Assembly: GCA_011316305.1 (NCBI GenBank)
Contig: SAUG01000024.1
Span: 310,001 to 374,000 of the forward strand
Length of the DNA: 64,000 bases
DNA from: Rusavskia elegans
Taxonomy: Eukaryota; Ascomycota; Lecanoromycetes; Teloschistales; Teloschistaceae
Reading direction: 5' to 3'
Below are positions 35,561-50,600 of this stretch, piece after piece. Within the stretch, counting starts at the first letter, position 1. Each line of letters starts with the position of its first letter. The position numbers and the translations under genes were made by a program. Below the pieces are notes generated by a model, which was given only the letters and a program-made list of their open reading frames with translations, did not search any database and had not been told where the DNA came from.

Positions 35561-36321
35561 GCAACAGTTCTGACCAGCCTCGATCGAGTATCCAGACCAT
35601 ACACGTTGCAGTGTGAGGATCAAACAATGAACCGTCGTCCGCAGTCATGTGCATGAATGCGAAAGAGCCAGCCGTTGAGTGATGAAATGAAGTCGGGGCT
35701 ACGAGTATAGTAGCCGAAGAACTTTCGACGAAAGTCTTTCGTCGTACCGAGGCACTTTACAATACAGTACTAGGCTGATCAGTAATTTTGTTAAGACGTT
35801 TGCTCGTAACGGAATATCAGTCTGGTATCAAACGCACCTGATTCCATGTCCAATGGTGTGCACCCTTCTCAAAGTCATCCTAGTCTACGTCGAAGTATCT
35901 GCTTCGCTCTTTACGCGATCTCTACGCGATCTCTTTAGAGAACTCCTCCACTCGAACTTCCAGCCAGTTGCAGAATCAACAGCCACGAAAGCTGACCTTG
36001 CGGACAGAGTTGATAGTAAAGCCGATGTGCGGGCGGATGATTGCCTGGGTCTTGACTCACTGGAGTGCAGAGTCAGCCCGCAAGTAAAGGACTCGTTTTT
36101 CGAGTGTAGATTTGTTAGACATCCGGACTTGTCCCGCGAAGAATCTCTTCTGCGACAGCTTCTTCGTCTTTGTTTGTGTTGCTTCGGTTGGATGTAGTTT
36201 TGGCCAACGAGATAATAGACGGTAAAAAAGTGGCTTCTGTACATGGCCGTGTGTATGACCCAATTGACTCGCTGCTGGCCTGGTGTGAAAAAATCGAAAG
36301 TAAGAAAGGGTTTTACCACCG
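35561..36321. other. Intergenic; short palindrome, no gene accepted
   Basis: Upstream of the dead acyl-CoA oxidase and 3' of the transporter. Contains a perfect 19-bp palindrome CGACGAAAGTCTTTCGTCG (35726-35744) and a tandem ACGCGATCTCT pair near 35913. A 144-codon minus-strand frame at 35885-36319 has no family features. Confidence 0.5.
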
Positions 36322-38209
36322 TTACGATACCCGCAAACGAGGACTCGCAGGTCTATCTAAGCTCTCCTTAACCCCCCAACCATCCCTCAAGAGTCCTCTC
36401 ATATCCTCAAGCCCCAATCCCTTGGTTTCTGGATAGATCTTCCAGGCAAGAAACCAGCCCACGAGACATACTAGCGCATAGACTGAGAAGGTCCAGACGG
36501 GCGTGAGGTACTCCATCAACGGTAAGAATGTTAAACCGACCAAGAAGTTACAGCCCCAATTCGTGGCAGTCGCAAATCCAGACCCGAGCGAACGCACCGA
36601 AAGGGGGAACAGTTCACTTTGCTGCCACGCGATGTTACCAAGGCCGATTGCATATCCACAAACAAAGATGAGTAACGACACTACGATAAAGGTCGCCCAG
36701 GGACTGTAGGTGGCCGACTCTATCTGCGCTAGCACATTTACGTCTTTGCCTGGAAGGCCAAGGAAATGATACTAGTAAGACTCCGAGTTAGCCTGTCTTC
36801 ATCCATTTGAGAAACAGGGCTCTGCCAGGTCTCTCCGGAGGATGAACGGTTGAAAGGCAGGCCGTTTTTGGCCCTTGAAATCACAGGCACAAAGGGACTT
36901 GGGGTAAAGCAGCTACGAAAAATGCCTTACTGAGACGGAACATAGTACCAGACCAGCAATCATTACAGGAATGGAATGAAGTAAGATCGCTCGCCGACCA
37001 ACACGATCAATAATGAGCAGAGCAACAAGTGTGCAAACGAAATTTGTCACCGCCACCGAGAGGGATGTTAGTATTGGAGAAGTGAATCCAAGTAGAGAGA
37101 AAATCGTGGCCGAGAAATACATGATGGAATTCTGAGGTTTTTGATCAGCATCTTGCTACCAAGAGATGAACGGAGGACAAACGAATCCGCAGAGCTGTTG
37201 CAAACCCTGTAAGAAGCATGCAATGATTAACCCTCTACGGTTTCCCCCAACATAGAGTAGCTCAGTCATGCGACGCTGAAATTGGGTTAGCCAAGGCCAG
37301 AGATCATCGCCCGGTACAGTCGTATGGATAAGCTTGCTGGTAGACTCCTCCTCGGATATCTCCCTCTTGATGTCTTCGAGCACTCGCTCAGGTGTCGTGT
37401 TCGTATCCGAAACATAGACTTTCATAAGAACCTCTCGAGCTGTGTTTTCATGACCTGCCTTTACAAGCCACCGCGGAGTCTCGGGCAGCATCAGTAGCAA
37501 GCCAAACTGGAACACGGCGGGCATTGCTCCGAGGCCAACCATCCATCGCCAGCCGTGAGCTCTTTGAGCAAGAACGTAACCGAGTATGTAGGCGACCACT
37601 TGACCGCCGGTGATAAAGAGTATGCTCAGAGTAACGAGCATCCCGCGGAATGCTGATGGAGAGAGTTCCGATATGTAGCTGTCGTGCCAGAGTCAGGACA
37701 CCCATTACAGCGCGGCTGAACGTAATGTGAACGTACAGAGGTACAACGAGACTGGCACCCCCAACTGCAAGGCCGATGATGCTTCGTCCCATGACGAGGC
37801 CAGTCACACTCGCCGTAAAGGCTTGCAACAGTGCGCCAACGACAAATAGCACATCCGCTACTAATACGACATACTTTCGTCCGCAGCGATCCGCTAGTAT
37901 CCCAGCAAGTGGACTTGCAATCAGCGCAAAGAAGCTTGTTGAGGAAGTAATCAAGCTCTTATCGATGGTTGATAACGGGTGCGATAGGTCTGCTGGACCT
38001 ATCGACACAAGGGTCGAAGAGATGACGCCGGTGTCATAGCCGAAGAGTATCCCACTGATACCTGCTGCAACTGATAGAGCCCAGATGAAAGCACTGGGTG
38101 AGGTCGGCTGCCCCTCCTCCGAGATGAAGCTGTTGTCGTCAATACTGTTTCTGGGGCTTTCGGGCTCCCGCATCAGGGGCGCCTGAGCCGCAAAGTCGTC
38201 GCCAGCCAT
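36322..38209 (-). CDS. MFS sugar/polyol transporter, myo-inositol (ITR) type
   Basis: Exons 38209-37737, 37678-37183, 37131-36931 and 36771-36322, 539 residues, all phases close. The cytosolic N-terminus (FAAQAPLMREPESPRNSIDD) precedes helix 1 with GISGILFGYDTGVISS, the sugar-porter signature. Helix 2-3 loop has GILADRCGRKYV. Intron 1 is placed inside the conserved VVPLYISELSP motif. Then come WRWMVGLGAMPA, LPETPRWLVKAG, LQGLQQLCGFNSIMYFSAT, IDRVGRRAILL and the C-terminal YPETKGLGLEDM. It moves its substrate with protons across the plasma membrane. The N-terminus and PLYISELSP region resemble fungal ITR transporters, so inositol is the best guess. Confidence 0.9.
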
Positions 38210-38416
38210 GTTCGAAGTTTGCTGGAAGTTCCATGCCAGAAGCTGCTCTGTATATCATTATATTGGCGCTATGGGTGACGAGCACGAGACGTCGTCGCCA
38301 GATGTCTTGCCAAGCAAACTTGACCTCAAACGTCTAGCTGCTGCGGACAGAGTAAAGACTCGAAAATGGGATTTTCTCAATAAAACTAAGCTACTCTTGG
38401 ACTCATTCTTATTCAA

Positions 38417-39705
38417 TTAAGGAGTCTGATATCCAACCTCCCCTAATCCTTCCTTCAGTGCTTCTAAAGCTTTGTCGATATCTTTTCTCGCCGGATCCAC
38501 GACGCTAACGCCCATATGCCCGAACCGTATATATTTCGCGGCAATTTCCTTATGCAATCCTCCAGCAAAGATCACCCCTTTCTTCAGAAGGTTTGGTAGC
38601 AGTTCCGGTGCCTTTACGCCTTCAGGAAGGTATATCGCGGTCATACCGTTGGCTTGGTTTTCTGGTTTCGTAGCTACTTGCGTGAGTCCGTAGGACGCGA
38701 TAGTAGATTTTATGCGCTGGGATGTTTCACGGTGGATGGCAAATCGTTCTGAAAGGGGTCGCGCAAGTATCTGAATTAAACTTGTGTGAAGAGCGTGGAT
38801 TAGCTGAGGGCTCGGTGTGGCGAAGTAGCTTGCTTTTTTTGCCTCATAGTTTCGCATAACTGGAAGTAAGGTCAGTGTATGCCATGATCGTCAAGTACCG
38901 TGGCGGCCAAAAGGGAAAGATGCAGGAATACAACATACTTGGAAGCCAGTTCTTGATGGACGCAAAGTAGGATCCCGGTGGTGTTGTGCGGTTCTTGAAT
39001 CTTTCAAGGGCACGACCGGAGTACATCATTATGCAGAGTCCCGCTGGGCAGCCGATGGCCTTTTGGCTTGCTGTGAGAACGGCATCGATCCCCCACTCAT
39101 CGAATTGAATGTCTTCAGACCCAACGCTGCATACACCGTCCACGACAATCAATGTCTCCGGGCTTACCCTATGCACGAGCTCTGAAAGCGCTTTCACCTC
39201 GCTCAAAACGCCTGTCGAAGTATCAACGTGTGTGACAGTGATCAACTTGTAATTCCTCTCCTTCAAGGCCTTTTCTACTTCTGGAAGCTGAGGACGATCA
39301 CCAATCGGCGCTTTCAGTTGCGTGGCATTAATACCATAAGTCTCGAAGCAGTCGGCGAAGGAATCGGCAAAGTAGCCGGTATGTAGCACCAGCACGTCGT
39401 CTCCCTTTTCCACCATATTGGCAGCTACAAAGTCCCAGCCCAAGGTCCCGCTACCAGAAACGACAAAGGGTTGAGATTCTGGTTTAGAGGATTGCATGAG
39501 TTGTCGAAGCATAGTGAGCGTCTCGCCGAAGGTCGCAACAAAAGGAGCCCCGACATGACTCTGACTGAAAGATCCGAGTTGGCTACTACGACGTGCCTGA
39601 ACAGCAGGGAACACACCTGTAGTGACTCATTGCTTGTAGAACCTCATCGTCGAACTCGACTGGCCCTGGTATGAGCAAGGCCGGGTGTTCGGGTTGGTTC
39701 GACAT
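38417..39705 (-). CDS. Alanine:glyoxylate / serine-pyruvate aminotransferase (AGX1-like)
   Basis: Exons 39705-39617, 39564-38939 and 38859-38417, 385 residues. It starts MSNQPEHPALLIPGPVEFDD and continues across intron 1 into MSHYSQSHVGAPFV, both typical of class V alanine-glyoxylate aminotransferases. VVSGSGTLGWDFVAAN binds the cofactor phosphate side, VVDGVCSVGSEDIQFDEWG holds the PLP aspartate, and TASQKAIGCPAGLC holds the Schiff-base lysine. The C-terminal domain has FAIHRETSQRIKSTI and FRFGHMG-like IRFGHMGVSV. It converts glyoxylate and alanine to glycine and pyruvate. No C-terminal SKL is present (ends GYQTP), so a cytosolic or mitochondrial place is more likely than peroxisomal. Confidence 0.92.
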
Positions 39706-40299
39706 GTCGCTTTGTTTATGTTGTTCCCCAGAGACCGAAGGAGGCCGCCTGGTCACTGGAGAGTATGGAAGGTCGTCCTCTGCACTTGCCTGTCTTTCAG
39801 AAGAGAAGGGTGTATTGATTTCCAAAGCCGGTCGCTGCTGAAGATGCCTTGAGATGAGACTCAGTCTGGTGCGTGGGGAAGCCAGGGTTAAAGACGGACC
39901 GGAAGGGTAAAGAGGCTGCTCGAAGAAGGGCCACGGTGACGTCAACCCCGAGTTGAAAAAGGTCTTGAAGTACGTGATAGATAAGATCAATTGGCAATTC
40001 TCTGGCACATAGAGATTATCATCTTATACGTCGAAGCATCGGACGAGTCCTGTCATCAGCCCCACGTTTCAAGCGGCGTCCTTCCGCGAGGTCCCGATGC
40101 ACAGGAGCGTCATCAACAAGATCTGAAGGACCGTGATACTCTACACCCCTAACGCTCAGCCACTACTGTCAATTCCCTTTGGCGGATCGGTACAGGCGAA
40201 TCCGACGACGACGACCGAACAATCCAAGCTCCCGCACCAGTGGGAAGTCCGGAAGACCGGTGGAAAAGTCCATCCTGATGATAGGAGCACACCAAGGCA
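39706..40299. promoter_or_regulatory. Divergent promoter, AGX1-like / VPS29
   Basis: 594 bp between opposed start codons. A minus-strand frame extends upstream of the aminotransferase start but has no aminotransferase-like content, so I read it as leader. Confidence 0.45.
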
Positions 40300-41079
40300 A
40301 TGGCTTCCAGATTGGCATTAGTGATCGGTGATCTTTTTATACCAGATCGAGCTCCAGTACGGAAACCTATCATCAATGCTACCGTGAAGCGAACGGCGTG
40401 GACAAGGACTGATCGGTGCTGTAGGATATACCTGCAAAAGTAGGTTGTAGCTGTTCCTTTCCCTGCAATCGCCTACTGAACGCCAATGGAACAGTTCAAA
40501 AAGCTCCTCACTCCCGGCAAGATAGGCCAAATCCTCTGCCTGGGCAACCTCACCGACAAGGAAACGTATGACTTCCTCCGTCAGATAGCCCCAGATCTGC
40601 AGATTGTCAAAGGCAATTTCGATGTTGATGCGCCGAATCTGGCACTTTCGAAAGTGGTCACTCACGGATCCTTACGGATAGGCTTCACGCATGGACACAC
40701 AGTCATACCGCCTGGAGATGCGGATAGCTTGCTCATAACAGCAAGGCACATGGATGTCGACGTGCTACTATGGGGAGGAACGCACAAGTTCGAAGCCTAC
40801 GAGCTGGAGGGTAAATTCTTCGTCAACCCTGGGAGCGCGACCGGGGCGTTCTCAACAGGCTGGTTCCCAGATGGAGAGGAGCCTATACCGAGTTTTTGCT
40901 TGATGGATGTTAGTGTGTCACGTTGCGCCCCAGCCCTCTTTTGCTAAAGCTCGCAACAGGTCCAAGGAGATGTTCTGGTACTGTATGTATATCAGCTGAA
41001 AACAGACGCGAACGGTGTGGAAAACGTTGGCGTCGAGAAAGTCTCGTTTCGGAGGAACAGCAGCCAAGGAGTTTCATGA
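40300..41079 (+). CDS. VPS29, retromer subunit, with a 15-nt microexon
   Basis: Exons 40300-40356, 40425-40439, 40495-40908 and 40960-41079, 606 nt, 201 residues. MASRLALVIGDLFIPDRAP opens the phosphoesterase-like fold. The second exon is only GATATACCTGCAAAA and encodes DIPAK, which joins into FKKLLTPGKIG as in human VPS29 (PAKFKKLL). Conserved segments follow: CLGNLTDKETYDFL, IVKGNFDVDAP, FTHGHTVIPPGD, LLWGGTHKFEAYE and VNPGSATGAFS. VPS29 binds VPS35 in the endosomal retromer that returns receptors to the Golgi. Intron 3 begins GTTAGT and leads to VQGDVLVLYVYQLK, the conserved C-terminal strand. The extra tail (RRNSSQGVS) is normal for fungi. Confidence 0.94.
40425..40439 (+). other. 15-nt microexon of VPS29
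   Basis: Flanked by a GCTGTAG acceptor and a GTAGGTT donor, between introns of 68 and 55 nt. The second intron has a CTACTGAAC branch site. It encodes five residues in phase 0, so inclusion and skipping both keep frame. Conventional gene finders usually miss exons this short. Confidence 0.88.
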
Positions 41080-41635
41080 AGATGCCAAGCACCAACGCCC
41101 AATGTCAGATGTGAAAAATAGCCGAGAAAGAAAACTCTTGACATGCGCTTTACTTCGGTATCGGAGACAGCATCCACTGTCAGGCTGGAATAGTACTCCG
41201 TATGCAGCTAGTGGCATCGACCAACTTGTAAAAGTTTCCCCGCAACCTTCAACTGTTTTGTTTTGCTGCTTCCCTCGTACTTATTGAAGCGGTGTTCGTG
41301 CTGTTTCTTCTCCAACTGGCCTCTCTTGTCCAATTAATGCTGGGCACCCAGCATGTCTGCATCTCACAAAGCACCATCTCCACATTGCTTCCCCGCTCAT
41401 GTGTAAGTGTGACGAGCGAGAGTGCAGTATCCGTTGCGATGGCGAGCACGATGGTAGGATATCTCCTTCTGGCAATTGCATCATCACAAAACCGCATGTG
41501 ACACGCTCGCTGCGTCTTCAATGCCATGGATGCTCCTTCTTTGAAGTTGCTCTTCTCAATCTCTGAATTGGAAAAGCCCAGTCGATCCATTTTCTCGTGT
41601 AGCCCTTCACTAATCTTACAAACGCAACAAACAGA
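41080..41635. other. Intergenic, glucoamylase promoter
   Basis: 556 bp between VPS29 and the glucoamylase start. No gene seen; a leader is expected in the last 100 bp. Confidence 0.45.
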
Positions 41636-43973
<2,338 letters not shown>

Positions 43974-44568
43974 TGGAGATGGACAGTAAGGTAGCTGTGG
44001 AGGTGAAGGGATGGCCGCTTTGATTTGAAGAAGGGCATAGAGAAAATACAGTTGCCCGAATGGAAAGCCGAGGTATGCTTCAGGAGAAGCTTATCACCAG
44101 CATGACCAAGCAATGATTAGAGATGAATAATAATAATAATGGCACCCTGGCTGATTCAATCGCCGGATCTTGTATAAAATTCACAAGGCCTAAACCCGAA
44201 TTGTTGGGGGCGAGCACGAGGCGTAAAAAAGACTTCGGCACCTCGGCTCGTCCTTCGGTCATACCCGCCCTTAGATACGGGTAGCCACGGGCGCAACGGA
44301 TCAGACAACCGACAGTGCCGAACGACGATGACGAAGTCCACAAATATGAACAGCCAAAGCGTGTCGCCCCTGCAGCCGTGCCGAAAGCGAGGCCGGATAT
44401 CATGTTGACGTATATACATAGAGTATCGGCAACCACTTCGCCTGACTTTCGGCTGCATTATTGGTGATCCATGTTGACACTTTCTATCTCTCTGAACTTC
44501 TTTGAAACCTCCCCTGCTCGCGCCTCCATTTTTCCTATTCAGCTGGCTTGGTAATACACCACTCAATC
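43974..44568. other. Intergenic, MFS exporter promoter
   Basis: 595 bp between glucoamylase and the exporter. A short (AAT)5 repeat lies at about 44125-44140. No gene seen. Confidence 0.5.
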
Positions 44569-46578
44569 ATGGACATGGTCGATCGTGACCTCGAAAGAGC
44601 CGAACGAGAGGCCTCACCCCAACGTTTCCCACAATCCAAGACGCAAGATGCGGCCCCCCTCGAGAGAGCCGGATCTGCCACCTCAGGCTCGACATCTTCG
44701 TCCTCCTCCTCCGCGTCCTCTGCATCCGTTGTTCGAGAAGAAATTGGCATGTCCAGAATCCAGACTGGACGAGACCTTGAACGCCATCCCACCGAGTTGA
44801 GTCGCATTGAAACACACAGGTCCCAGCACAGCGGCACCGTGGGCCGAAGTCTGCGCTCGCGCGAATCCAAGAAACCCTTGCCCAACTTTGGTGGAGGCAA
44901 AGAATACCCCCCGCCGCTGCCGGAAAGGGAGGAATATGTTGTCGAATTCGATGGTCCCGAGGATCCGCTGCATCCCCAGAATTGGCCCACGAAGAAAAAG
45001 TGAGTGGCCAATCCCTGCTACGGTACTGCTTTAGCAAAGAAATTCGCTGAACTGATGGGCACCTGACAGGGTTGCAATGGCCGTCATGCTGGGCTACACC
45101 ACCCTCGTCTCAGCATTCGGTAGCAGCATCTTCGCCACCGCAACTCAATCCGTCGCTGCCGTTTTCTCCGTCTCGACTGAAGTTGGCGTACTAGGCGTCT
45201 CCTTGTACGTCCTCGGTTTCGCAACAGGGCCCATCCTATGGGCGCCTTTGTCCGAGCTTCGTGGGAGGAGACTGCCACTGCTCATCGGCATGTTTGGCTT
45301 TTGCATCTTTTCGCTTGCGACAGCCACAGCCAAAGACCTGCAAACCGTCATGTTGACCCGCTTCTTCGCCGGTGTCTTTGGTTCCTGTCCGTTGGCCGTC
45401 GTGGCCGCTATCTTCTCGGATATGTTCGACAACAAGACCCGTGGTCTTGCCATTACCGTCTTCTCCATGACCGTCTTCACCGGTCCCTTGTTAGCCCCCT
45501 TTATCGGAGGTTTCATCATCATGAATCCTTCTCTCGGCTGGAGATGGACCGAATACCTTGTCACCATCATGGGCTTCTTAGCCTTCAGTCTCGACCTTCT
45601 CTTCCTCGAAGAGACCTACCCCCCAATCGTTCTCCAGCAAAAAGCCTCCACGCTCCGCCGAAGGACTCTGAACTGGGGCATCCACGCCAAGCAGGAGGAG
45701 ATCGAAGTCGATTTCCGCGAACTCGTCACCAAGAATTTCAGTCGGCCGTTGCGTCTACTCGTCACCGAACCCATCGTGTTGCTCCTGAGTATCTACATGG
45801 CCTTCATCTACGGTCTGCTCTACCTCTTCCTCACAGCCTACCCCATCGTCTTCCAACAGATCCACGGTTTCAATCCCGGCGTGGGCGGTTTGCCCTACTT
45901 CGGCATGATCCTCGGCCAGATTTGCGCAGGTATTTACATTGCCTCCACCCAACCAGCGTACAATCGAAAACTCGAGGCAAACGGCAACGTTCCGATTCCA
46001 GAATGGCGTCTCTTCCCCGTCATCCTTGGCGGTATCTCCTTCACCGCCGGATTATTCTGGTTCGGCTGGTCCGGGTACCAGGCCTCAACCCACTGGATCG
46101 TGCCGACGCTCTCCGGTCTGCTCACGGGGTTCGGCTTGTTGGCAATTTTCTTGCAAAGCCTCAACTACTTGGTTGATGCTTACCTCATGTTGTAAGTTAT
46201 CCATCTACTGTCATCCCCCGTCTTCTTCGTTCGCGCGTCATTGAAATATCCCCCCCAAAACTGACACGAAGACCCCAATCCAGCGCCGCATCCGCCATCG
46301 CCGCAAATACCTTCCTCCGCTCCCTCTGCGGCGCCATCTTCCCCCTTTTCGCAACCTACATGTTCAATGGCCTTGGCGTCCAATGGGCCGGCTCTCTCCT
46401 CGGCTTCGTCGCGCTCGCTCTGGTGCCCATTCCCGTCATCTTCTGGAAATACGGGGCACGCATCCGAGCCAGGAGTTCCTTTGCTCCGACGATGCCGAAG
46501 AATACCCCTGGCGGTATGGCGGCTGTGGCTTCGAACAGTTCGAATTCGAATGGCAATGATGTTGAGAAGCAGGAGTGA
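44569..46578 (+). CDS. MFS drug/polyamine:H+ antiporter, DHA1 family
   Basis: Exons 44569-44999, 45070-46191 and 46284-46578, 615 residues. A long Ser-rich cytosolic N-terminus ends in [18 protein letters not shown], the usual entry to the first helix of DHA1 transporters. Then [20 protein letters not shown] and the MFS loop [24 protein letters not shown], and motif [22 protein letters not shown]-type loops are absent; the mid loop carries [10 protein letters not shown], typical of the TPO/FLU1 group. The last exon covers helices 11-12 ([20 protein letters not shown]). Twelve membrane helices are expected. It probably exports polyamines or toxic compounds at the plasma membrane; the substrate is not readable. 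Confidence 0.92.
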
Positions 46579-47613
46579 GTGAATTATGAAGAGATGGTAT
46601 CTTGATAATTGCAAGCAATCGGATTGTCAGTATTGGGGTTTGGGGGAAATGGCGGTGCTTTGGTAACGTTTGGACTCTGTTGGACACGAGGCCATGGCGT
46701 TTGGAGCGACAAACGATATGCAACATTGGTGGATGCTCTCCAAGGAGTATTGAGGTACCTATGTGGAGTTTTATCAACCTGTCTGGACCGGCTTTGACCA
46801 AGAAAAGTGCTGACGATGTTGTCATTAAAGAGTGGAGGCGGCTGCCTTGATCGCCAATGCTGGCATGAAATGACATGGATATTTAATGTTTTAATGGGTA
46901 TACAGCATGAGACCTGAATCATCGAATAGGGTTTGTGTCATAAGCCGTGTGGTTGGACACCATGGCCGTGAAGTGGACTGACCTGTATTTCGGTAAGGTG
47001 CACCTATTTCCTTACTATGCTTGGATAGGCAGATACACGGGTGTGACCATGACATCGAAATATCCCTTCAGCAAGCTTGAGCACACAGGCTTCCCGTCCT
47101 CGAACGCAACAGTTCGGCCTTCCAACAAACTTGGTGCCCTGATGCTGTTTGAGCAAGCCAGATCCTAATGCCTCTTTCAACTGTTCCACATGCCCAGTAA
47201 CGTTCCCTTCCCGCTCCAGCTCAGTCCCCTCCCTCCTTCAGCAATACCTCCCGTGACTGAGCTTCCTGAGGGTTGCAACGAATTGCCTTGCCTGCTTCCT
47301 TTGCAGATTCAGGATGGACCTCATCCTTAGCATGGCCGTGGCGATTGGAGGAGACCTGAATCGCTGGATTGCCGATACCAAAGGTATTTACCTGGTAATG
47401 CCCAAGACATCCACAGCAACGCCTGTCGCCGAATGCCGCCTGGGTATGATGATGCCGCTAAAACCATTGATTGAACATGCAAGATGACGGAAAGTCTGCC
47501 GCACTGATTGAAACATGTGCCTGACCCGTGAGAAATGGGCAGTCAATTGCGGCGAAGAGCCGTGCAGATCCAAAATTTTCCGATTGTGATGATCCGCGGG
47601 TACTGTCACTGGT
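46579..47613. other. Convergent 3' region, no gene seen
   Basis: About 1.03 kb between the MFS exporter and the PBP1 stop. Several short frames of 60-150 codons on both strands show no domain features or splice partners. Confidence 0.5.
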
Positions 47614-50600
47614 TCATTTCAAATCTTCCCCACCATCCAGAGATGCGGCCGGTGGAGGTTGCTGAATGGGTACGTGTTGATGGGGTCCCTGCGGAGGCTG
47701 CGTGCCGTAGCTACTGCTGGGAGCGCGGCTCGGCTGGTGGGGATGGTGGTATTGTGGTTGAGGACTCTGGCTATAGTGCGGCTGAGGCGAGCCATAGCCT
47801 CGCATTGGCATCACTGGGTACTTTCAGTATCGATTCAATGGCATGATACGGGGGGACTTACTGTTGGGTGGCGGTTGTTGTGCGTATATGGGTTGACCGT
47901 ACTGCCCCGGGTTCACAAACATTGGTGAATGCTGCTGACCTTGATGAGAACCTTGGTGCATCATCATAGGAGCGCCGCGACCGGGGCTGGGGAAATTGTT
48001 GGGCTGGGTTGGACCGTTAAACCCAGCCGGTTGTCCAGGAGGGTACATGTGCAATTGAGGATTGAAAGGGAGAGGCATCCCATGCGGTGGCCCCATGTAA
48101 CCACCTTGTGAGGATTGCTGGACCATCATTGGGGCACCGAGTTGTGGCCCCTGAGCCGGCACCATGTGAGGACCTCCCTGGAATTGCCTGCCTAACTGTG
48201 CAGGTTGGTGACCATTCGGTATGAAATACTGAGGCATCGGCTGACCGTAAGCAAGTTGAACCGGTTGATGCATTGGCGACGGATAGGCTATGCTTGCATT
48301 CTGCATGCGAGGCGATGGATGTACTGCCGAAGGATAAGTCGACAGATGCAACCGCTGATCATCAAAGTGTGGTGGACCAGTATGAAAGTGAGGTGGTTGT
48401 GGCGGGCCATGGAAAGGTGCCTGCTGCGTCGTAGCGACGTGACCCATGCCTTGGGACACTTGCTGAAGATGCATAGGCAGCTGATGCTGGTGAGCTAGAG
48501 TGGGATGACTGGGTGAGCCATGATGAGAAGACGCCGGAGCGGCAATGGTTGGAGCATGGTCAAACATCTGCTTGTAAGACTTGAACTCCTCACCATCCTG
48601 CAGGCTGCTCCAGGTAGGAGGGGTGGTATAAGCATGACGAATCCCCCCATTGTCCGCATGTTCTTTTCCATCCTGCTGTGCTTTCTCCTTCAACCGTTTT
48701 AGGGGATTGAAATGGTCCGAAATAGACGCACGCTCTGCTCGAGGCAGCGGCTTTCTCTTTCCGAAAAATGCAGATGGCGTATCGGGACGCGAGGCTGACC
48801 GAACATGAGGTGTAGATCTGGGGCTGGATGTTCCGCTGGGCTCTACTCCTGGCCTGAAGGTGTTGGCGGCCGGATTCGGTCTGAAGGAATTGGCGGAGGG
48901 ATTGAACTTGGCGGATGCAGAAGACGCTGATGTTGGAGTTTGCACGGCACCTGGTATCTGGCCGTTAGAAATTTGAGAGGCATTATTCATGGGTGCTCTT
49001 GTAGCTTTTGATACGCTCTGAATGGGAAGTGGCTGCGGTATGGACATTTGCTGGAGCCCAGCCTTGTGCTGGCGATGGCTGTCAGCCATGCGGTGGCCCA
49101 GAAGACCCTGGCCAGCTTTCGCAGTAGATGACCCGTTATGGGGCTGCTGTTGTCGCTCGCGGCCCTGTTGAGCAGCTTGCGGTCCTTGTGGGGGTACGAT
49201 CTGGCGACCGTTTGTAAGCTCTTGGACTGGCCTGGTAACTTCGCCCTTGACTTCAGCGGTCGATTTTGGCGCCTTGCGTTCATTTGAAGCGGTTGTCTGG
49301 GTTTGGGCGGCTGTTGCAGTTGATTCAAGGTTTCGCTGGGCCTTGTCCATAATCTCCTTTTGCTTCGCCTTATCCTTTGCCAGGATCGGCACCAAGTCTA
49401 TGGGTACAGGTGTATCAAGCTTGAAGTTTTGTGAGAACTTCATCAGATCGTTGAGCTTGATGGCTTTATCATGAGTATTTCGCTGGCGACGGGCGTCAAT
49501 AGCTTTCAGCTTCTCCGCGTTGGCGAATTGTTTGAACGAGTCTAACAGTTCGGTTTCTACGTTTGCCGTTGCTGACTCTCCAACCTTGGTTGTCTTTAAA
49601 GGGGCGGCTGGTCGTGGGGAGTTGCTTGTGGGCTGATTGGCGGCAGCAGATGGCTTTGCTGCCATCTTTACAGTTTCTGAGGAAATTTCGGGCTTTGTTG
49701 CCGCTGTTTCACTCGGGTTCTGAGGGTCTTTCGCTGCTGCCTGCTTTTCAATGGAATCATTACCATTACCGGCCATCTGCATGGAAATGATCGCTGGGTC
49801 AACGGGAGCTCCAGCTACGGTTGGTCTTCCAGTCGGTGGGCGGCGTGCCGGAGGCATGTATCTGCTCCCTTGGCTGGAATGCAGAGGGGGATAGTCCGAT
49901 GCTGGACGGGGGACATGACTGTATCTAAGACCTAGTGTCAGCTAGGCTAGCAGGAGCTGTTACTTGTTGTCCTTACTTGTCCTCTTCATCCATGACATCT
50001 TCTGGATGGCTGACGCCACGCTCCTCCCGTACGTGGACATTGTCGGTCTGGCCTCCTTCGATCTCCTGGGCAATACGCAATGCCTCTGCTTCACGGCGCC
50101 GGTAATCTGGGTGAGATCTATCAATACTCGTGGTATAAATGTTTTCGTCGTAATCGCTCTTTAGGCCGAACCGCTTCTCATTGGCCTGAAATTGATCCCA
50201 GGAGCCTCCCGGGCCTTCTAGAGACATGTCATTCTCGGTAGCAACAGATGGCTCCCAAGGTTGCAAATTCCGCTCCCGTAGGCCGAGATTGCCAGCGATG
50301 TCAGAATCCATACGAAACCCTGCCGGAGGGCCTAGAGTCGCTTAGCCTTCGAAGGAAATGTGTTATAGCCACCACACGTACCATTGAGCAACTTCTCACG
50401 ATTGTCGAACATGACGCCCTCAACAGCAACATCGATGACATCCTTCATATCAAAACCCATGCTGTGATTTTCCCCGACACCCACGTAATCATCATGAACC
50501 TCATGATCTCCATTGATCTCCGTTTTATCACTGGCTTTGACTTTCTGCACCATTTGGAGGGAACATCTCGGCTCGTTGTTTTCGAAAGAGGAGCCACAGA

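Noticed and set aside
37677..37741. Apparent frameshift in the inositol-type transporter
   Set aside because: A normal GTACGT...CAG intron (37736-37679) restores VVPLYISELSP in frame.
44535..45037. Minus-strand frames of about 158 codons
   Set aside because: Antisense to the first exon of the MFS exporter.
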